Positions 29,810 through 38,876 of a stretch of 64,000 nucleotides of DNA are shown here, one piece after another. The DNA is from Halobacillus salinus (GTDB lineage Bacteria > Bacillota > Bacilli > Bacillales > Halobacillaceae): positions 1-64,000 of the forward strand of contig NZ_SRJC01000005.1 of the NCBI RefSeq assembly GCF_004684905.1, in the 5' to 3' direction. The position numbers and the translations under genes are program-made. A model generated the notes under the pieces. It searched no databases, had not been told where the DNA came from, and saw nothing but the letters and a program-made list of their open reading frames with translations. Numbering within the stretch: position 1 is the first letter of the stretch; each line of letters opens with the position of its first letter.

Positions 29810-29966
29810 TGTGCATAACTGCCTCATTTATTCACAAAAACCTATACAATTGTGGATATCGTGTGAATAGAGAAAATTCAGACAGATAAATAACTAACGG
29901 ATTCTTTGGATATGTGGGTATCTTTGTGGATAACTTGAGGACATGTTGAGGACATCCTGTGAATAA
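29810..29966. promoter_or_regulatory. DnaA-box cluster upstream of sua5 (ywlC)
   Basis: Within 157 bases there are four exact matches to TTATNCACA: minus strand at 29810, 29925 and 29958, plus strand at 29828. One-mismatch boxes lie at 29851 and 29862 and a two-mismatch box at 29913. A further exact box is at 29447. B. subtilis has DnaA-box clusters at a few intergenic sites that hold back replication initiation, and from memory the region before ywlC is one of them. No AT-rich unwinding region or dnaA/dnaN genes are nearby, so this is not an origin. Confidence 0.8.
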
Positions 29967-30041
29967 CGTCGAAATTTGCTAAAAAATGTAGAATTCTTTT
30001 ATAGTAGTAGTATCGAAACTTGTCAGAGAAGGAGTATCAAG

Positions 30042-31085
30042 ATGAGCATGCAAACGAAGATGTGGATACCTGAAAATCCATCTGATCCGAAGGACGCTTC
30101 CATCCAAGAAGCAGCCCGGTTATTGAACCACCAAGAAGTCGTCGCTTTTCCAACAGAAACAGTCTATGGATTGGGGGCTGATGCGACCAACGAAAAAGCC
30201 GTGTCCGGGATTTTCGAAGCGAAAGGAAGGCCATCTGATAATCCACTGATTGTTCACGTTTCCAACCGGGAACAGGTGGATTTGATGGTGAACCACATTC
30301 CCGATGTAGCTTATTCCTTAATGGAGGCATTCTGGCCGGGGCCGTTGACACTCATTATGGAGAGTAATGGGGCCGCTGCTTCCAATGTGACAGCTGGATT
30401 ATCAACCATCGGGATTCGTATGCCAAATCATCCTTTAGCCCTCGCTTTGTTGGAAGCGACGGGCAAACCGCTTGCTGCACCGAGTGCCAACAGGTCCGGA
30501 CGCCCGAGCCCGACAAAGGCAGATCACGTCAAACAGGATCTTGATGGCAGAGTGGCTGGAATATTGGACGGCGGAACAACAGGCGTTGGTCTTGAATCTA
30601 CCGTGCTTGACTGTACGTCAGATGTACCGGTCATTTTAAGACCAGGCGGCATAACGAAAGAACAATTGGAAGAAGTGCTTCCTCACGTTGCAATCGATCC
30701 AGCGCTTGCTGGAAGCGAGAGCGACAAACCGAAATCTCCTGGAATGAAATATACGCACTATGCTCCTGAGTCCCCTTTATGGTTAGTCGAGGGAGAAGAT
30801 GACTTTTTCATCGAGCAATTGGAGCAGTTGAAACGGGACGGGCAGCGCGTAGGTGTCATTGCAAGCCATGAGCTGGCTGGCAAGCTCGACCATGCACCTG
30901 TGATACGTTGCGGATCGCGCGACCAATTATCAGAAGTTGCGGTCAAGTTGTATGATGCTTTAAGAGAATTCAAACGTTCAGAAGTGGACATCATTTTGAC
31001 GGAAGCCTTCTCAGAGAAAGGTGTAGGAGCCGCTGTGATGAACCGTCTTCGGAAAGCGGCTGTACAAGTCGTTTCCGAGGACTAG
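30042..31085 (+). CDS. ywlC: Threonylcarbamoyl-AMP synthase (Sua5/YwlC)
   Basis: Makes threonylcarbamoyl-AMP from Thr, bicarbonate and ATP for t6A at position 37 of ANN-reading tRNAs. 347 residues: an N-terminal YrdC-like domain (FPTETVYGLGADATNEKAVSGIFEAKGRPSDNPL is the signature region, split about residues 33-67) and a C-terminal Sua5 domain joined by a linker around SPGMKYTHYAPESPLW near residue 233. The ATG follows GAAGGAGTATCAAG; an upstream in-frame start is unsupported. DnaA boxes fill its upstream region, so its transcription may be affected by DnaA. Confidence 0.94.
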   Translation: MSMQTKMWIPENPSDPKDASIQEAARLLNHQEVVAFPTETVYGLGADATNEKAVSGIFEAKGRPSDNPLIVHVSNREQVDLMVNHIPDVAYSLMEAFWPGPLTLIMESNGAAASNVTAGLSTIGIRMPNHPLALALLEATGKPLAAPSANRSGRPSPTKADHVKQDLDGRVAGILDGGTTGVGLESTVLDCTSDVPVILRPGGITKEQLEEVLPHVAIDPALAGSESDKPKSPGMKYTHYAPESPLWLVEGEDDFFIEQLEQLKRDGQRVGVIASHELAGKLDHAPVIRCGSRDQLSEVAVKLYDALREFKRSEVDIILTEAFSEKGVGAAVMNRLRKAAVQVVSED

Positions 31086-31145
31086 CATAGAATCCCCTTT
31101 TCACGCATAACTTGTTAGAGGTTTGCATGAAAGGGGGATTTGTCG

Positions 31146-31682
31146 TTGGAACAGTGGACTTCTTTATTGCTGTTGTCAGTGGCTTTGGGACTGGATGCTT
31201 TCTCTGTATCGCTCGGGATGGGGTTGCAACGGGTCCGTTTAAAACACGCTTTTTCAGCAGGTATTGTGGTAGGTGGTGCGCATGTCGTGATGCCTGGACT
31301 TGGAATGTTACTCGGCGATTGGCTGTCTGACAGTGCCAGTCAGTGGACGACCCTGGGCGGCGGAATTCTCTTGTTTGGGTTAGGTAGCTATACCGTGTTT
31401 GCATCATTGTCTGAAAAGCAATCTACAGGATATACACTAGCTGGAGCGGGCATCTGGTTGTTCGCTTTAAGTGTCAGTATCGACAGTTTTCCTGTCGGCT
31501 TCAGTTTGGGGCTTCGGGATTCGGAGTTTTGGATTTCGGTGCTTTCATTCGGGTTTTTCAGTATGGTCCTGACATGGACAGGTTTCGTTGTCGGAAGACG
31601 TGCTGGAGCATTGCTGGGGACATATAGTGAATTGCTCGGAGGGAGTATTCTTTGTGCCCTTGGGTTGTATACAATCTTTTAA
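31146..31682 (+). CDS. mntP: Manganese efflux pump MntP
   Basis: Exports excess Mn2+. 178 residues with six predicted membrane helices in two homologous halves. Each half has the acidic transport motif: GLDAFSVSLGMG near residue 16 and SIDSFPVGFSLG near residue 115. TTG at 31146 is the probable start, about 7 bases after AAAGGGGGAT; TTG at 31140 is too close to it. Corresponds to B. subtilis ywlD between ywlC and ywlE. No yybP-ykoY riboswitch is visible in the short gap before it. Confidence 0.9.
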   Translation: MEQWTSLLLLSVALGLDAFSVSLGMGLQRVRLKHAFSAGIVVGGAHVVMPGLGMLLGDWLSDSASQWTTLGGGILLFGLGSYTVFASLSEKQSTGYTLAGAGIWLFALSVSIDSFPVGFSLGLRDSEFWISVLSFGFFSMVLTWTGFVVGRRAGALLGTYSELLGGSILCALGLYTIF

Positions 31683-31759
31683 TAGTGACGTTAGGATTCG
31701 TTCGAAATAAAACGTGTGATATGATGGAAGAAATGGACTAGGTAAGGAGTACGATACCA

Positions 31760-32368
31760 ATGAACATCTTATTTGTTTGTACAGGAAATACGTGCAGAAG
31801 CCCGATGGCAGAAGCGATTCTCAAATCGAAGTGGCCGGAAGAGAAAGTCCGTTCGGCTGGGGTTTTTGCAGGAGAAGGGGAGCCGATGGCGGCTAATTCG
31901 GATGTAGTCCTTCGAGAGAATGGATTTAGCCTCGACCACCAAACGACGCAAGTAAGAGAGGAATTATTGGAATGGGCTGACTTGATCCTTACAATGACGG
32001 ACCGCCACAAGCAGGCACTTGCGCTTCAGTTTCCTCATCATGAAGACAAATATTTCACATTGAAGGAATACGTTCTCATCGATCAAGAGGAGTGGCAGCA
32101 GTTGAAAGAACTGTACGCTGCTTTTGAAGAGAAGCGGTCTGAGATTATGCAGAACGGGACGGATTTGTCTCCGGGAGCTTTAGAAGATAAATTGAGAAAA
32201 GAACTAGCAGAAGAAATTAAGCAGATTCAGCAAATTGAACAGCAGCTGCCTGATGTGAACATCATCGACCCATTTGGCGGAAATGTGAATATTTATCGAG
32301 AAACGAGAGATGAACTAGAAAAGCATATTGAACTCCTAGTAAAAAAGTTAGAGAATAGAGATAAATAA
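31760..32368 (+). CDS. ywlE: Protein arginine phosphatase YwlE, with a long insertion
   Basis: Low-molecular-weight phosphatase that removes phosphoarginine placed by McsB on damaged proteins. The P-loop CTGNTCRSP at residues 7-15 has the Thr that distinguishes arginine from tyrosine phosphatases; the general acid is in DPFGGNVNIY near residue 171. At 202 residues it is about 50 longer than the usual 150: between LKEYV and DPFGG there is a charged, coiled-coil-like stretch (about residues 106-168) in place of roughly ten residues. Both catalytic motifs are intact. The gene order matches ywlC-ywlD-ywlE. Confidence 0.9.
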   Translation: MNILFVCTGNTCRSPMAEAILKSKWPEEKVRSAGVFAGEGEPMAANSDVVLRENGFSLDHQTTQVREELLEWADLILTMTDRHKQALALQFPHHEDKYFTLKEYVLIDQEEWQQLKELYAAFEEKRSEIMQNGTDLSPGALEDKLRKELAEEIKQIQQIEQQLPDVNIIDPFGGNVNIYRETRDELEKHIELLVKKLENRDK

Positions 32369-32393
32369 CTAGTTCTCTGGGAGGTTTTCTATT

Positions 32394-33719
32394 GTGTCTC
32401 GTAAGTATAAGTCCAGTCTCCGCCTTAAGTTAGTCTTGTTCATAACAGGACTAGCCATCATTACATACTCCTTTACGGCTTTATTCATCTATGGGTTACA
32501 AGGGTACGTCGAGACGTACTGGCAGATATCGCAAGAATCCTTTACCGTGATCACTTTACTACTCGGTGTCATTTGGTCTGGGATTCTTGCGTATTTCATT
32601 TCAGGATTCATCACTCGCCCGCTCAACCGTTTAGAAAAAGCGGCGACGGCTGCAGCAAAGGGCAGGCTCACGGAAAGGGTGGAGGTACGGAAATCAGATG
32701 ATGAAATACGCTCCCTTTCCATCGCTTTCAATAAAATGATCGACAACCTGGGCAGCGTTGTTGGTAATATCGATAAGCACTTCGAAGAGACACATCAGAC
32801 GGTCGTAAAGATGAAGGCATCAGCTGATAAAGCGACAGATCAGGCAAGAATGATCAGCCATACGACACAAGAGATTTCAAAAGGCGCGGAGACATCCGCC
32901 GCTGCCGTTCAACATAACGCCGAGTCAGTGGAGGAAGCCACTCATTTAGCGGAGCAAGTGCAGCTAAAAGCGTCTTCCTCAAGAGATAAGTCCGAGCAGA
33001 TGCTGGTCGTATTGAAGCAATCAGAAGAAGTGGTACGGCATCTGGTTCAAGGAATTCAGCGAGTCGCAGATGATCAACAAGAGTCCTTGCAAGATGTGGA
33101 GAGGTTGAATAAGAATGCCCAAGAAGTCGAGAAAATCATCGGCCTTGTTGGTGATATCTCAGAGCAGACGAATCTGCTTGCATTAAACGCGTCGATTGAA
33201 GCCGCGCGGGCGGGAGAACACGGAAAAGGGTTTGCCGTAGTGGCAGATGAGGTGCGCAAGCTGGCAGATGAGAGTGCCTCCTCTGTCCAGAAGATTGCTT
33301 CCTTGATTGAGACCATTCAACACGACGTCCAACAAGTCGTCCGCCAAATGACGCAGCAGATGAACAATTCGAAGAAAGAAGCGGAAAAAGGACAAGCGAC
33401 GACCGATGCGATCAAGCAAATGGATACGTCTGTGAAAGAAGTCGTCTCCACTATACAAGACATTTCGGAGATGGTAGAGCAACAATTGACATCCATCCGG
33501 GAATCTTCCAGACAATCGCAGGAAGTAGCGGCAGTTGCAGAAGAAACATCGGCTGGTGCCCAGGAAGTGAGCGCATCAATCGACGACCAAACGAATTTGA
33601 TCGAAAATGTAGACGCGCTCGCGAACGCTTTGGAGAGACAAGCCTCTTCCCTTAAGGAACAGATTCTTCAGTTCCAATTGACAGCCCATCAGGAAACTGG
33701 CACGATGAAGGCAAAGTAA
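32394..33719 (+). CDS. Methyl-accepting chemotaxis protein without an ectodomain
   Basis: 441 residues. Two membrane helices (about 12-36 and 48-68) are separated by only about 12 residues, so there is essentially no extracellular sensor domain. A HAMP domain ([19 protein letters not shown]...) follows, then a long coiled-coil signalling domain with the tip [19 protein letters not shown] and [16 protein letters not shown] near residue 255-290. It starts with GTG after GGGAGG. It lies between ywlE and rpiB, where B. subtilis has no chemoreceptor. It may sense membrane state or an internal signal. Confidence 0.9.
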   Translation: MSRKYKSSLRLKLVLFITGLAIITYSFTALFIYGLQGYVETYWQISQESFTVITLLLGVIWSGILAYFISGFITRPLNRLEKAATAAAKGRLTERVEVRKSDDEIRSLSIAFNKMIDNLGSVVGNIDKHFEETHQTVVKMKASADKATDQARMISHTTQEISKGAETSAAAVQHNAESVEEATHLAEQVQLKASSSRDKSEQMLVVLKQSEEVVRHLVQGIQRVADDQQESLQDVERLNKNAQEVEKIIGLVGDISEQTNLLALNASIEAARAGEHGKGFAVVADEVRKLADESASSVQKIASLIETIQHDVQQVVRQMTQQMNNSKKEAEKGQATTDAIKQMDTSVKEVVSTIQDISEMVEQQLTSIRESSRQSQEVAAVAEETSAGAQEVSASIDDQTNLIENVDALANALERQASSLKEQILQFQLTAHQETGTMKAK

Positions 33720-33768
33720 CCTGAGGGAGTTTCACTTTCTCAAGTAATTTCTTAGGGGAGGAAACAAG

Positions 33769-34209
33769 ATGAAGGTCATATTAGCTTCCGATCACGGCGG
33801 CGTTCAACTGCGAAAAGAAGTAGCGGATGTATTAGATGAGATGAACATTGAATTCGAAGATATCGGCTGCGACTGTGAAGGGTCTGTCGATTACCCGGAC
33901 TACGGCATCCCAGCTGCTGAACGTGTGGCGGATGGAGAATTTGATAAGGGGATTCTCATCTGCGGTACAGGAATTGGCATGTCCATTTCTGCAAATAAAG
34001 TCAAAGGAATCCGTGCAGCACTGGTTCATGACCTATTTACAGCAAAGGCCACACGCGAACATAATAACTCGAATATTCTATGTATGGGAGAGCGCGTCAT
34101 AGGGCCGGGATTGGCTCGCGAAATTGCGAAGACGTGGGTATCCACAGAATATGAAGCGGGTCGACACGAAAAGCGTGTAGGGAAGATTGCCGAATACGAG
34201 AATAAGTAA
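33769..34209 (+). CDS. rpiB: Ribose 5-phosphate isomerase B
   Basis: Interconverts ribose 5-phosphate and ribulose 5-phosphate. 146 residues with the RpiB/LacAB signatures ILASDHGGVQLRKEV at the N-terminus, the Cys/Gly-rich CGTGIGMSISANKVKGIRAAL near residue 65 (catalytic Cys) and EHNNSNILCMGERVIG near residue 98. The ribosome site GGGGAGGAAACAAG is strong. Matches ywlF in position. Confidence 0.94.
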   Translation: MKVILASDHGGVQLRKEVADVLDEMNIEFEDIGCDCEGSVDYPDYGIPAAERVADGEFDKGILICGTGIGMSISANKVKGIRAALVHDLFTAKATREHNNSNILCMGERVIGPGLAREIAKTWVSTEYEAGRHEKRVGKIAEYENK

Positions 34210-34309
34210 TACAATGTAACGTAGAAAGCGGAAGCGGCTATTGCGGACGCTTGTGAAAAAGGGGGAGCATGACGCTTCTCCTTTTTGTAAATGTGAAGGA
34301 GGAAGGTAC

Positions 34310-34879
34310 GTGACTGATGTAGCAGCCATCCAAACTGATGTAAAACAAGTGGTGGAGCAACTCGTAAGCAGTGGTACCGTCAAGCCGGGACTATTCGTCG
34401 TCGGATGTTCCACCAGTGAAATAGCAGGAGAGCGGATCGGGACTTCAGGTAGTGAAGCAATTGCAGAAGTAGTGTACAGCGAATTGCGTGAACTCTGTAA
34501 TCAGACGGGCACTAAGCTCGCGTTCCAATGTTGTGAGCACTTGAACCGTGCTCTAGTCGTAGAGCGTTCCGTTGCGGAAGCAAATCACTGGACGATTGTA
34601 GCGGCGATTCCCGTCCCGAAAGCAGGGGGATCGATGGCGTCTTACGCTTACAAACAGATGCAGGATCCTGTCTTAGTGGAGAGGATCGAAGCAGATGGTG
34701 GTCTTGATATCGGAGATACGCTGATCGGCATGCATCTGAAACGAGTTGCCGTCCCACTTCGGTTGGACCAGAAGTCGATCGGCAAAGCGCATATCACGGC
34801 AGCCAAGACAAGACCTCCTTTGATTGGTGGGGCACGAGCTGTGTATGAAACACAGCAAGCAGAAGGTTCTTGTGATTAG
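34310..34879 (+). CDS. ywlG: UPF0340 family protein YwlG
   Basis: 189-residue protein of the conserved YwlG family (TIGR01440 type), function unknown. Recognisable stretches are [20 protein letters not shown] near residue 30, [15 protein letters not shown] near 65, and [19 protein letters not shown] near the C-terminus. It starts with GTG seven bases after AAGGAGGAAGG; the frame is open further upstream but without a ribosome site. It lies between rpiB and glyA as in B. subtilis. Confidence 0.9.
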   Translation: MTDVAAIQTDVKQVVEQLVSSGTVKPGLFVVGCSTSEIAGERIGTSGSEAIAEVVYSELRELCNQTGTKLAFQCCEHLNRALVVERSVAEANHWTIVAAIPVPKAGGSMASYAYKQMQDPVLVERIEADGGLDIGDTLIGMHLKRVAVPLRLDQKSIGKAHITAAKTRPPLIGGARAVYETQQAEGSCD

Positions 34880-34902
34880 ATTTGAAAGGGGAATGGGAAA
34901 CG

Positions 34903-36156
34903 ATGAATCATGTTAAGTCAACAGATGCAGAGATTTTTTCCGCGATTCAAGACGAACAAAAGCGTCAACAGGATAATATTGAGCTGATTGCTTCCGAGAA
35001 CTTCGTATCAGAAGCTGTCATGGAAGCGATGGGGTCTGTATTAACGAATAAGTATGCAGAAGGCTATCCTGGTCGCAGGTATTATGGTGGTTGTGAACAC
35101 GTAGATGTCGTAGAAAACCTGGCACGCGAACGAGCGAAAGAATTGTTCGGAGCGGACCACGTCAACGTTCAGCCGCACTCCGGTGCCCAAGCGAATATGG
35201 CGGTGTATTTCACCGTTCTTGATCATGGCGATACGGTTCTTGGCATGAACTTGAATCACGGTGGACACCTGACACACGGCAGCCCAGTCAACTTCAGTGG
35301 TCAGCTTTACAATTTCGAAGAGTACGGTGTAACCGAACAGGACCAACGAATCGATTACGATGCTGTATTGGCAAAAGCGAAAGAAGTGAAGCCAAAGTTG
35401 ATCGTAGCCGGTGCTAGTGCGTATCCTCGTGAAATCGATTTTGCCAAATTCCGTGAAATCGCTGATGAAGTAGGAGCTTACTTAATGGTGGACATGGCCC
35501 ACATCGCTGGTCTTGTAGCTTCCGGTCTTCATCCGAATCCGGTACCACATGCGCATTTCGTAACGACTACGACGCACAAAACACTTCGTGGACCACGTGG
35601 CGGCATGATCTTCTGCACAGAGGAATTCGCGAAGAAAATCGATAAATCCGTATTTCCGGGTATGCAAGGTGGTCCGTTGATGCACGTCATCGCGGCGAAA
35701 GCAGTGTCTTTCAAAGAAGCACTTCAGCCGGAATTCAAGAAATACTCCCGTCAAATCATTGCAAATGCCAAACGTCTCGGCGAAGCTCTTCTGGAAAGAG
35801 GAGTGAACCTCGTATCAGGTGGGACAGACAACCACTTGCTACTACTTGACCTTCGTCAGAACCAACTGACAGGTAAAGTCGTTGAGAAAGCCCTTGATGA
35901 GATTGGCATCACAACGAACAAGAACGGTATTCCGTTCGACCCGGAAAGCCCGTTCGTCACAAGCGGAATCCGTATCGGTACCGCAGCCGTAACGAGTCGC
36001 GGATTCAAAGAAGAGGAAATGGAAGAGATTGCGGACTTGATTGCCTTCACATTGGAGCATCATGAAGATGAAGCGAAAATGAAAGAAGCCAAGCAGCGTG
36101 TTCAACAACTTACTTCCCGTTTCCCGCTCTATCAATCTTTAGTTCAAACGAAGTAA
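34903..36156 (+). CDS. glyA: Serine hydroxymethyltransferase
   Basis: PLP enzyme interconverting serine and glycine with tetrahydrofolate. 417 residues. The N-terminal [15 protein letters not shown], the one-carbon region [18 protein letters not shown] near residue 50, and the PLP lysine in [15 protein letters not shown] near residue 226 are all present. ATG at 34903 was chosen over the in-frame ATG at 34882 because AAAGGGGAATGGG precedes it and the protein then has the usual length. Ends with a strong terminator. Confidence 0.95.
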   Translation: MNHVKSTDAEIFSAIQDEQKRQQDNIELIASENFVSEAVMEAMGSVLTNKYAEGYPGRRYYGGCEHVDVVENLARERAKELFGADHVNVQPHSGAQANMAVYFTVLDHGDTVLGMNLNHGGHLTHGSPVNFSGQLYNFEEYGVTEQDQRIDYDAVLAKAKEVKPKLIVAGASAYPREIDFAKFREIADEVGAYLMVDMAHIAGLVASGLHPNPVPHAHFVTTTTHKTLRGPRGGMIFCTEEFAKKIDKSVFPGMQGGPLMHVIAAKAVSFKEALQPEFKKYSRQIIANAKRLGEALLERGVNLVSGGTDNHLLLLDLRQNQLTGKVVEKALDEIGITTNKNGIPFDPESPFVTSGIRIGTAAVTSRGFKEEEMEEIADLIAFTLEHHEDEAKMKEAKQRVQQLTSRFPLYQSLVQTK

Positions 36157-36164
36157 TCTACTAG

Positions 36165-36193
36165 AACCACCAGCCATCCGCTGGTGGTTTTTT
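36165..36193 (+). terminator. glyA terminator, copy 1
   Basis: AACCACCAGC / GCTGGTGGTT with the 5-base loop CATCC and TTTTTT. A diverged second copy lies at 36696. Confidence 0.9.
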
Positions 36194-36229
36194 ATGTGTG
36201 TCGAGAAATTCCCTTCGGTTCTATTCAGT

Positions 36230-36366
36230 ATGGATAAGCGGTGTTGGAGAAACGACTCGCTTTCCACGGGCGTTCGCTGAGCCTCCTCTCTCCCTATCGG
36301 TCGTTGCGGGGTCTCAGACTGTACTATGTTCCCGTAGGAGTCTCGCCGTTTCTCCAACACCGTTAC
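36230..36366. repeat. Intergenic structured repeat, copy D
   Basis: The best preserved copy. The outer arms CGGTGTTGGAGAAACG (36239) and CGTTTCTCCAACACCG (36347) are exact 16-nt inverted repeats. Inside, CCACGGG (36264) pairs with CCCGTAGG (36331). On the minus strand the constant blocks read GAGACTCCTACGGGA, TGAGACCCC, GAGGAGGCTCAG and GCCCGTGGAAAGCGAGTC. Confidence 0.8.
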
Positions 36367-36459
36367 AAAATAAGTAGGAACCTCTTGTGCTTCCGGACCA
36401 AGAATAGAGCGAGGGGATGTACGCTTATAAACACATGGTTTTGTTCGCACGTAATATGA

Positions 36460-36650
36460 GAAAGTGGGTTGGAAAGCTATGAGACTCCTGTGGGATACAC
36501 GGGATAGTCGAGATCCCGAAGGCGTAGCCTGAGGTAGCAAAGAAAGATAAGGAGGTTCGATCTAAAACCGCCACATCAAGTGGCAACGTCGAACGACCCA
36601 ACGTCCTGTTGGGCCGGAAAGCGAGTTGTTTTCCAGTCCACGCAACACTA
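36460..36650. repeat. Intergenic structured repeat, copy E (opposite orientation, expanded middle)
   Basis: The arms GTGGGTTGGAAA (36464) and TTTTCCAGTCCAC (36629) pair fully, counting two G-U pairs. The left has GAGACTCCTGTGGGA and the right CCGGAAAGCGAGTTG. The middle is longer than in copy D and contains extra small inverted repeats (CACATCAAGTGG, CCCAACGTCCTGTTGGG), so it may have been rearranged. Confidence 0.65.
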
Positions 36651-36695
36651 CATTTCCTAACAAAACCAAACTCTACACTTTTCAAAAACCTGTTA

Positions 36696-36726
36696 AACCC
36701 CCAGCCCTCCGCTGAGTGTTTTTTAT
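36696..36726 (+). terminator. Diverged second copy of the glyA terminator
   Basis: AACCCCCAGCCCTCCGCTGA then GTGTTTTTTATG lines up with the glyA terminator and its TTTTTTATG tail with only four changes. Pairing is damaged (GGTGG has become AGTG), so it is probably weaker. The rest of the 36157-36988 gap is the repeat elements and the upp promoter; about 130 A/T-rich bases from 36727 hold nothing I can name. Confidence 0.65.
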
Positions 36727-36900
36727 GCTTTTATAGTTTGACCTAATTATTATAGAGACGATTTTTATTATTAATTGAAAGACACCCTTCAATAGCTGTC
36801 AGTAGACGATTTGTATTGACAGAAAAATACAGTTATATCAAAAAGAGGGTTAATTTTTTTGAAGTAGGGAAAAATTTCTTCGTATGCATGAAAAATTGTC

Positions 36901-36951
36901 TTAATCAAACGTTTGTTTAAACTTGAAGTCACGTTTTATTTTCAGTACAAT
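36901..36951 (+). promoter_or_regulatory. upp promoter with a palindromic operator candidate
   Basis: TTGAAG-17 bases-TACAAT (36923-36951) fits SigA. Directly before the -35 box is TTAATCAAACGTTTGTTTAA (36901-36920), centred on the exact palindrome CAAACGTTTG. The same 20 bases, reversed and with one change, occur between atpA and atpG. The site does not look like a PurR box or cre. Confidence 0.6.
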
Positions 36952-36987
36952 TTAAAGGATGTAAACTTTGAGGAGGAGTGATCGGCA

Positions 36988-37620
36988 ATGGGAAATGTAT
37001 ATGTACTGGACCATCCATTAATTCAACACAAACTAACCTACATACGTAAAGCGGAAACGGGTACGAAAGACTTCCGTGAACTCGTAGATGAAGTAGCGGC
37101 ACTGATGGCGTTTGAAATTACACGCGATCTTCCATTAGAAGAAGTCTCAATTGATACACCTGTCGTATCTGATGCTAAAGCGAAAGTCCTGACTGGTAAG
37201 AAAATCGGCCTTGTTCCGATCTTGCGTGCGGGCCTCGGCATGGTAGATGGCATCATCCAATTGATTCCAGCTGCAAAAATCGGACACGTAGGTCTATACC
37301 GTGATCCAGAGACGTTACAACCTGTCGAATACTATGTAAAACTTCCTAGCGATATTGAAGAGCGTGAACTGATTGTCATCGACCCGATGCTGGCAACAGG
37401 TGGATCTGCGAACGAAGCGATTCATTCCTTGAAGAAGCGCGGAGCTCGCCAAATTCGTCTGATGTGCCTTGTGGCTGCTCCAGAAGGTGTTGAAGCAGTT
37501 CAGAAAGAACACCCTGATGTCGATATTTATTTAGCTGCTCTAGATGAGAAACTGAACGAAAAAGGCTATATCGTTCCAGGCCTCGGCGATGCCGGTGACC
37601 GCCTGTACGGTACTAAATAA
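36988..37620 (+). CDS. upp: Uracil phosphoribosyltransferase
   Basis: Salvages uracil to UMP with PRPP. 210 residues. The PRPP-binding motif [18 protein letters not shown] lies near residue 128 and the uracil-binding C-terminus [13 protein letters not shown] is intact. GAGGAGGAG precedes the ATG by about 9 bases. It is followed 16 bases later by mnaA, as in B. subtilis. Confidence 0.95.
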   Translation: MGNVYVLDHPLIQHKLTYIRKAETGTKDFRELVDEVAALMAFEITRDLPLEEVSIDTPVVSDAKAKVLTGKKIGLVPILRAGLGMVDGIIQLIPAAKIGHVGLYRDPETLQPVEYYVKLPSDIEERELIVIDPMLATGGSANEAIHSLKKRGARQIRLMCLVAAPEGVEAVQKEHPDVDIYLAALDEKLNEKGYIVPGLGDAGDRLYGTK

Positions 37621-37636
37621 AGGGGGCGAGCATATC

Positions 37637-38784
37637 ATGACTGACCGTGTAAAGTGATGACGACTTTCGGGACAAGACCAGAAGCAATCAAAATGGCACC
37701 ACTTGTTCTCGAATTGAAGAAACGATCCGAGCAATTCGACCCGATTGTTGCTGTTACGGCTCAGCATCGTGAAATGCTCGATCAAGTACTAGATATTTTC
37801 GGAATCGAACCGGACTATGATCTTGATATTATGAAGTCGCGTCAGACGCTAGCCCAAGTTACGACGCGTGCGCTTGAGGGATTGGATCGGGTCATGAAAG
37901 AAGCGAAGCCTGATGTCGTATTAGTACACGGAGATACGACCACGACATTTGCTGCTTCTTTAGCCGCCTACTATAACCAGATCCCTGTCGGTCATGTAGA
38001 AGCAGGGCTCCGGACGTGGGACAAGTATTCCCCATTCCCGGAAGAGGTGAATCGTCAGCTTACAGGTGTGATGGCGGACCTTCATTTTGCTCCGACAAAT
38101 AAATCTCGTGATAATCTGCTTGCTGAGAATAAGCAGGAAGATCGTATTTTCGTTACTGGAAATACGGCCATCGACGCGATGCAGACGACTGTTTCGAATG
38201 ATTACGCCTCTGAGGTTTTAGAAGAATTAGGGGGTAAACGTCTCGTTTTGATGACAGCACATCGTCGTGAGAATCTCGGGAATAACATGCAGCAAATGTT
38301 CCGGGCGATCAAGCGTTTAGTCCATGAACATTCGGATATACAAGTCATCTATCCGGTTCATCTCAATCCAGTAGTGAAAGAAACAGCGGATGAAATTCTA
38401 GGTGATGAAGATCGGATCAAGCTGATCGATCCGCTTGATGTCATTGACTTTCATAATTTCGCTGCCCGTGCCCACCTGATTTTAACGGATTCAGGTGGCG
38501 TACAAGAGGAGGCGCCTTCATTCGGTGTGCCTGTACTTGTGCTTCGTAATACGACGGAGCGCCCCGAAGGGATCGAAGCCGGGACACTCAAGCTTGCCGG
38601 AACGGATGAAGAATATATCTTCCATTTGGCAAATGAATTGTTGTCAGATGACGAGAAGCACGCAGCGATGTCCAAAGCTTCGAATCCATATGGAGATGGG
38701 AAAGCCTCTGCACGTATTGCAGAAGCGATCCGCTATTTTTTCAAGCATCGTCAAGATAAACCGAAACCATTTGAAATCGAGTAA
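37637..38784 (+). CDS. mnaA: UDP-N-acetylglucosamine 2-epimerase, frameshifted near the start
   Basis: Converts UDP-GlcNAc to UDP-ManNAc for wall teichoic acid linkage units. The ATG at 37637 follows AAAGGGGGCGAG, but the frame reads MTDRVK then TGA. Adding one A in the AAA run near 37651 restores MTDRVKVMTTFGTRPEAIKMAP, matching B. subtilis MnaA, and gives 382 residues against 380. From 37654 on, the frame is open and intact: HGDTTTTFAASLAAYY, GHVEAGLRT, TAHRRENLG and the C-terminal DSGGVQEEAPSFG. The TGA of the short frame overlaps GTGATG, so translation could restart. Probably a sequencing error, since the enzyme is normally important for wall synthesis. Confidence 0.88.
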
Positions 38785-38787
38785 GGG

Positions 38788-38817
38788 GAGACCGGCATGT
38801 CCGGTCTCTCTTTTTTT
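38788..38817 (+). terminator. mnaA terminator
   Basis: GAGACCGG / CCGGTCTC with a 5-base loop and seven T. Confidence 0.88.
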
Positions 38818-38876
38818 ATTTCTGCATAGCTCTTTCCTCACGACACAAACTAAACAGAAAAAAGGAGTTTCCCTTT

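Noticed and set aside
29810-29966. Replication origin
   Set aside because: DnaA boxes are present, but there is no dnaA or dnaN gene and no AT-rich unwinding element next to them; a regulatory box cluster is the better reading.
36781-36860. Promoter-like TTGACA near 36817 before upp
   Set aside because: No -10 box at a proper distance; the TTGAAG/TACAAT pair nearer to upp is far better.
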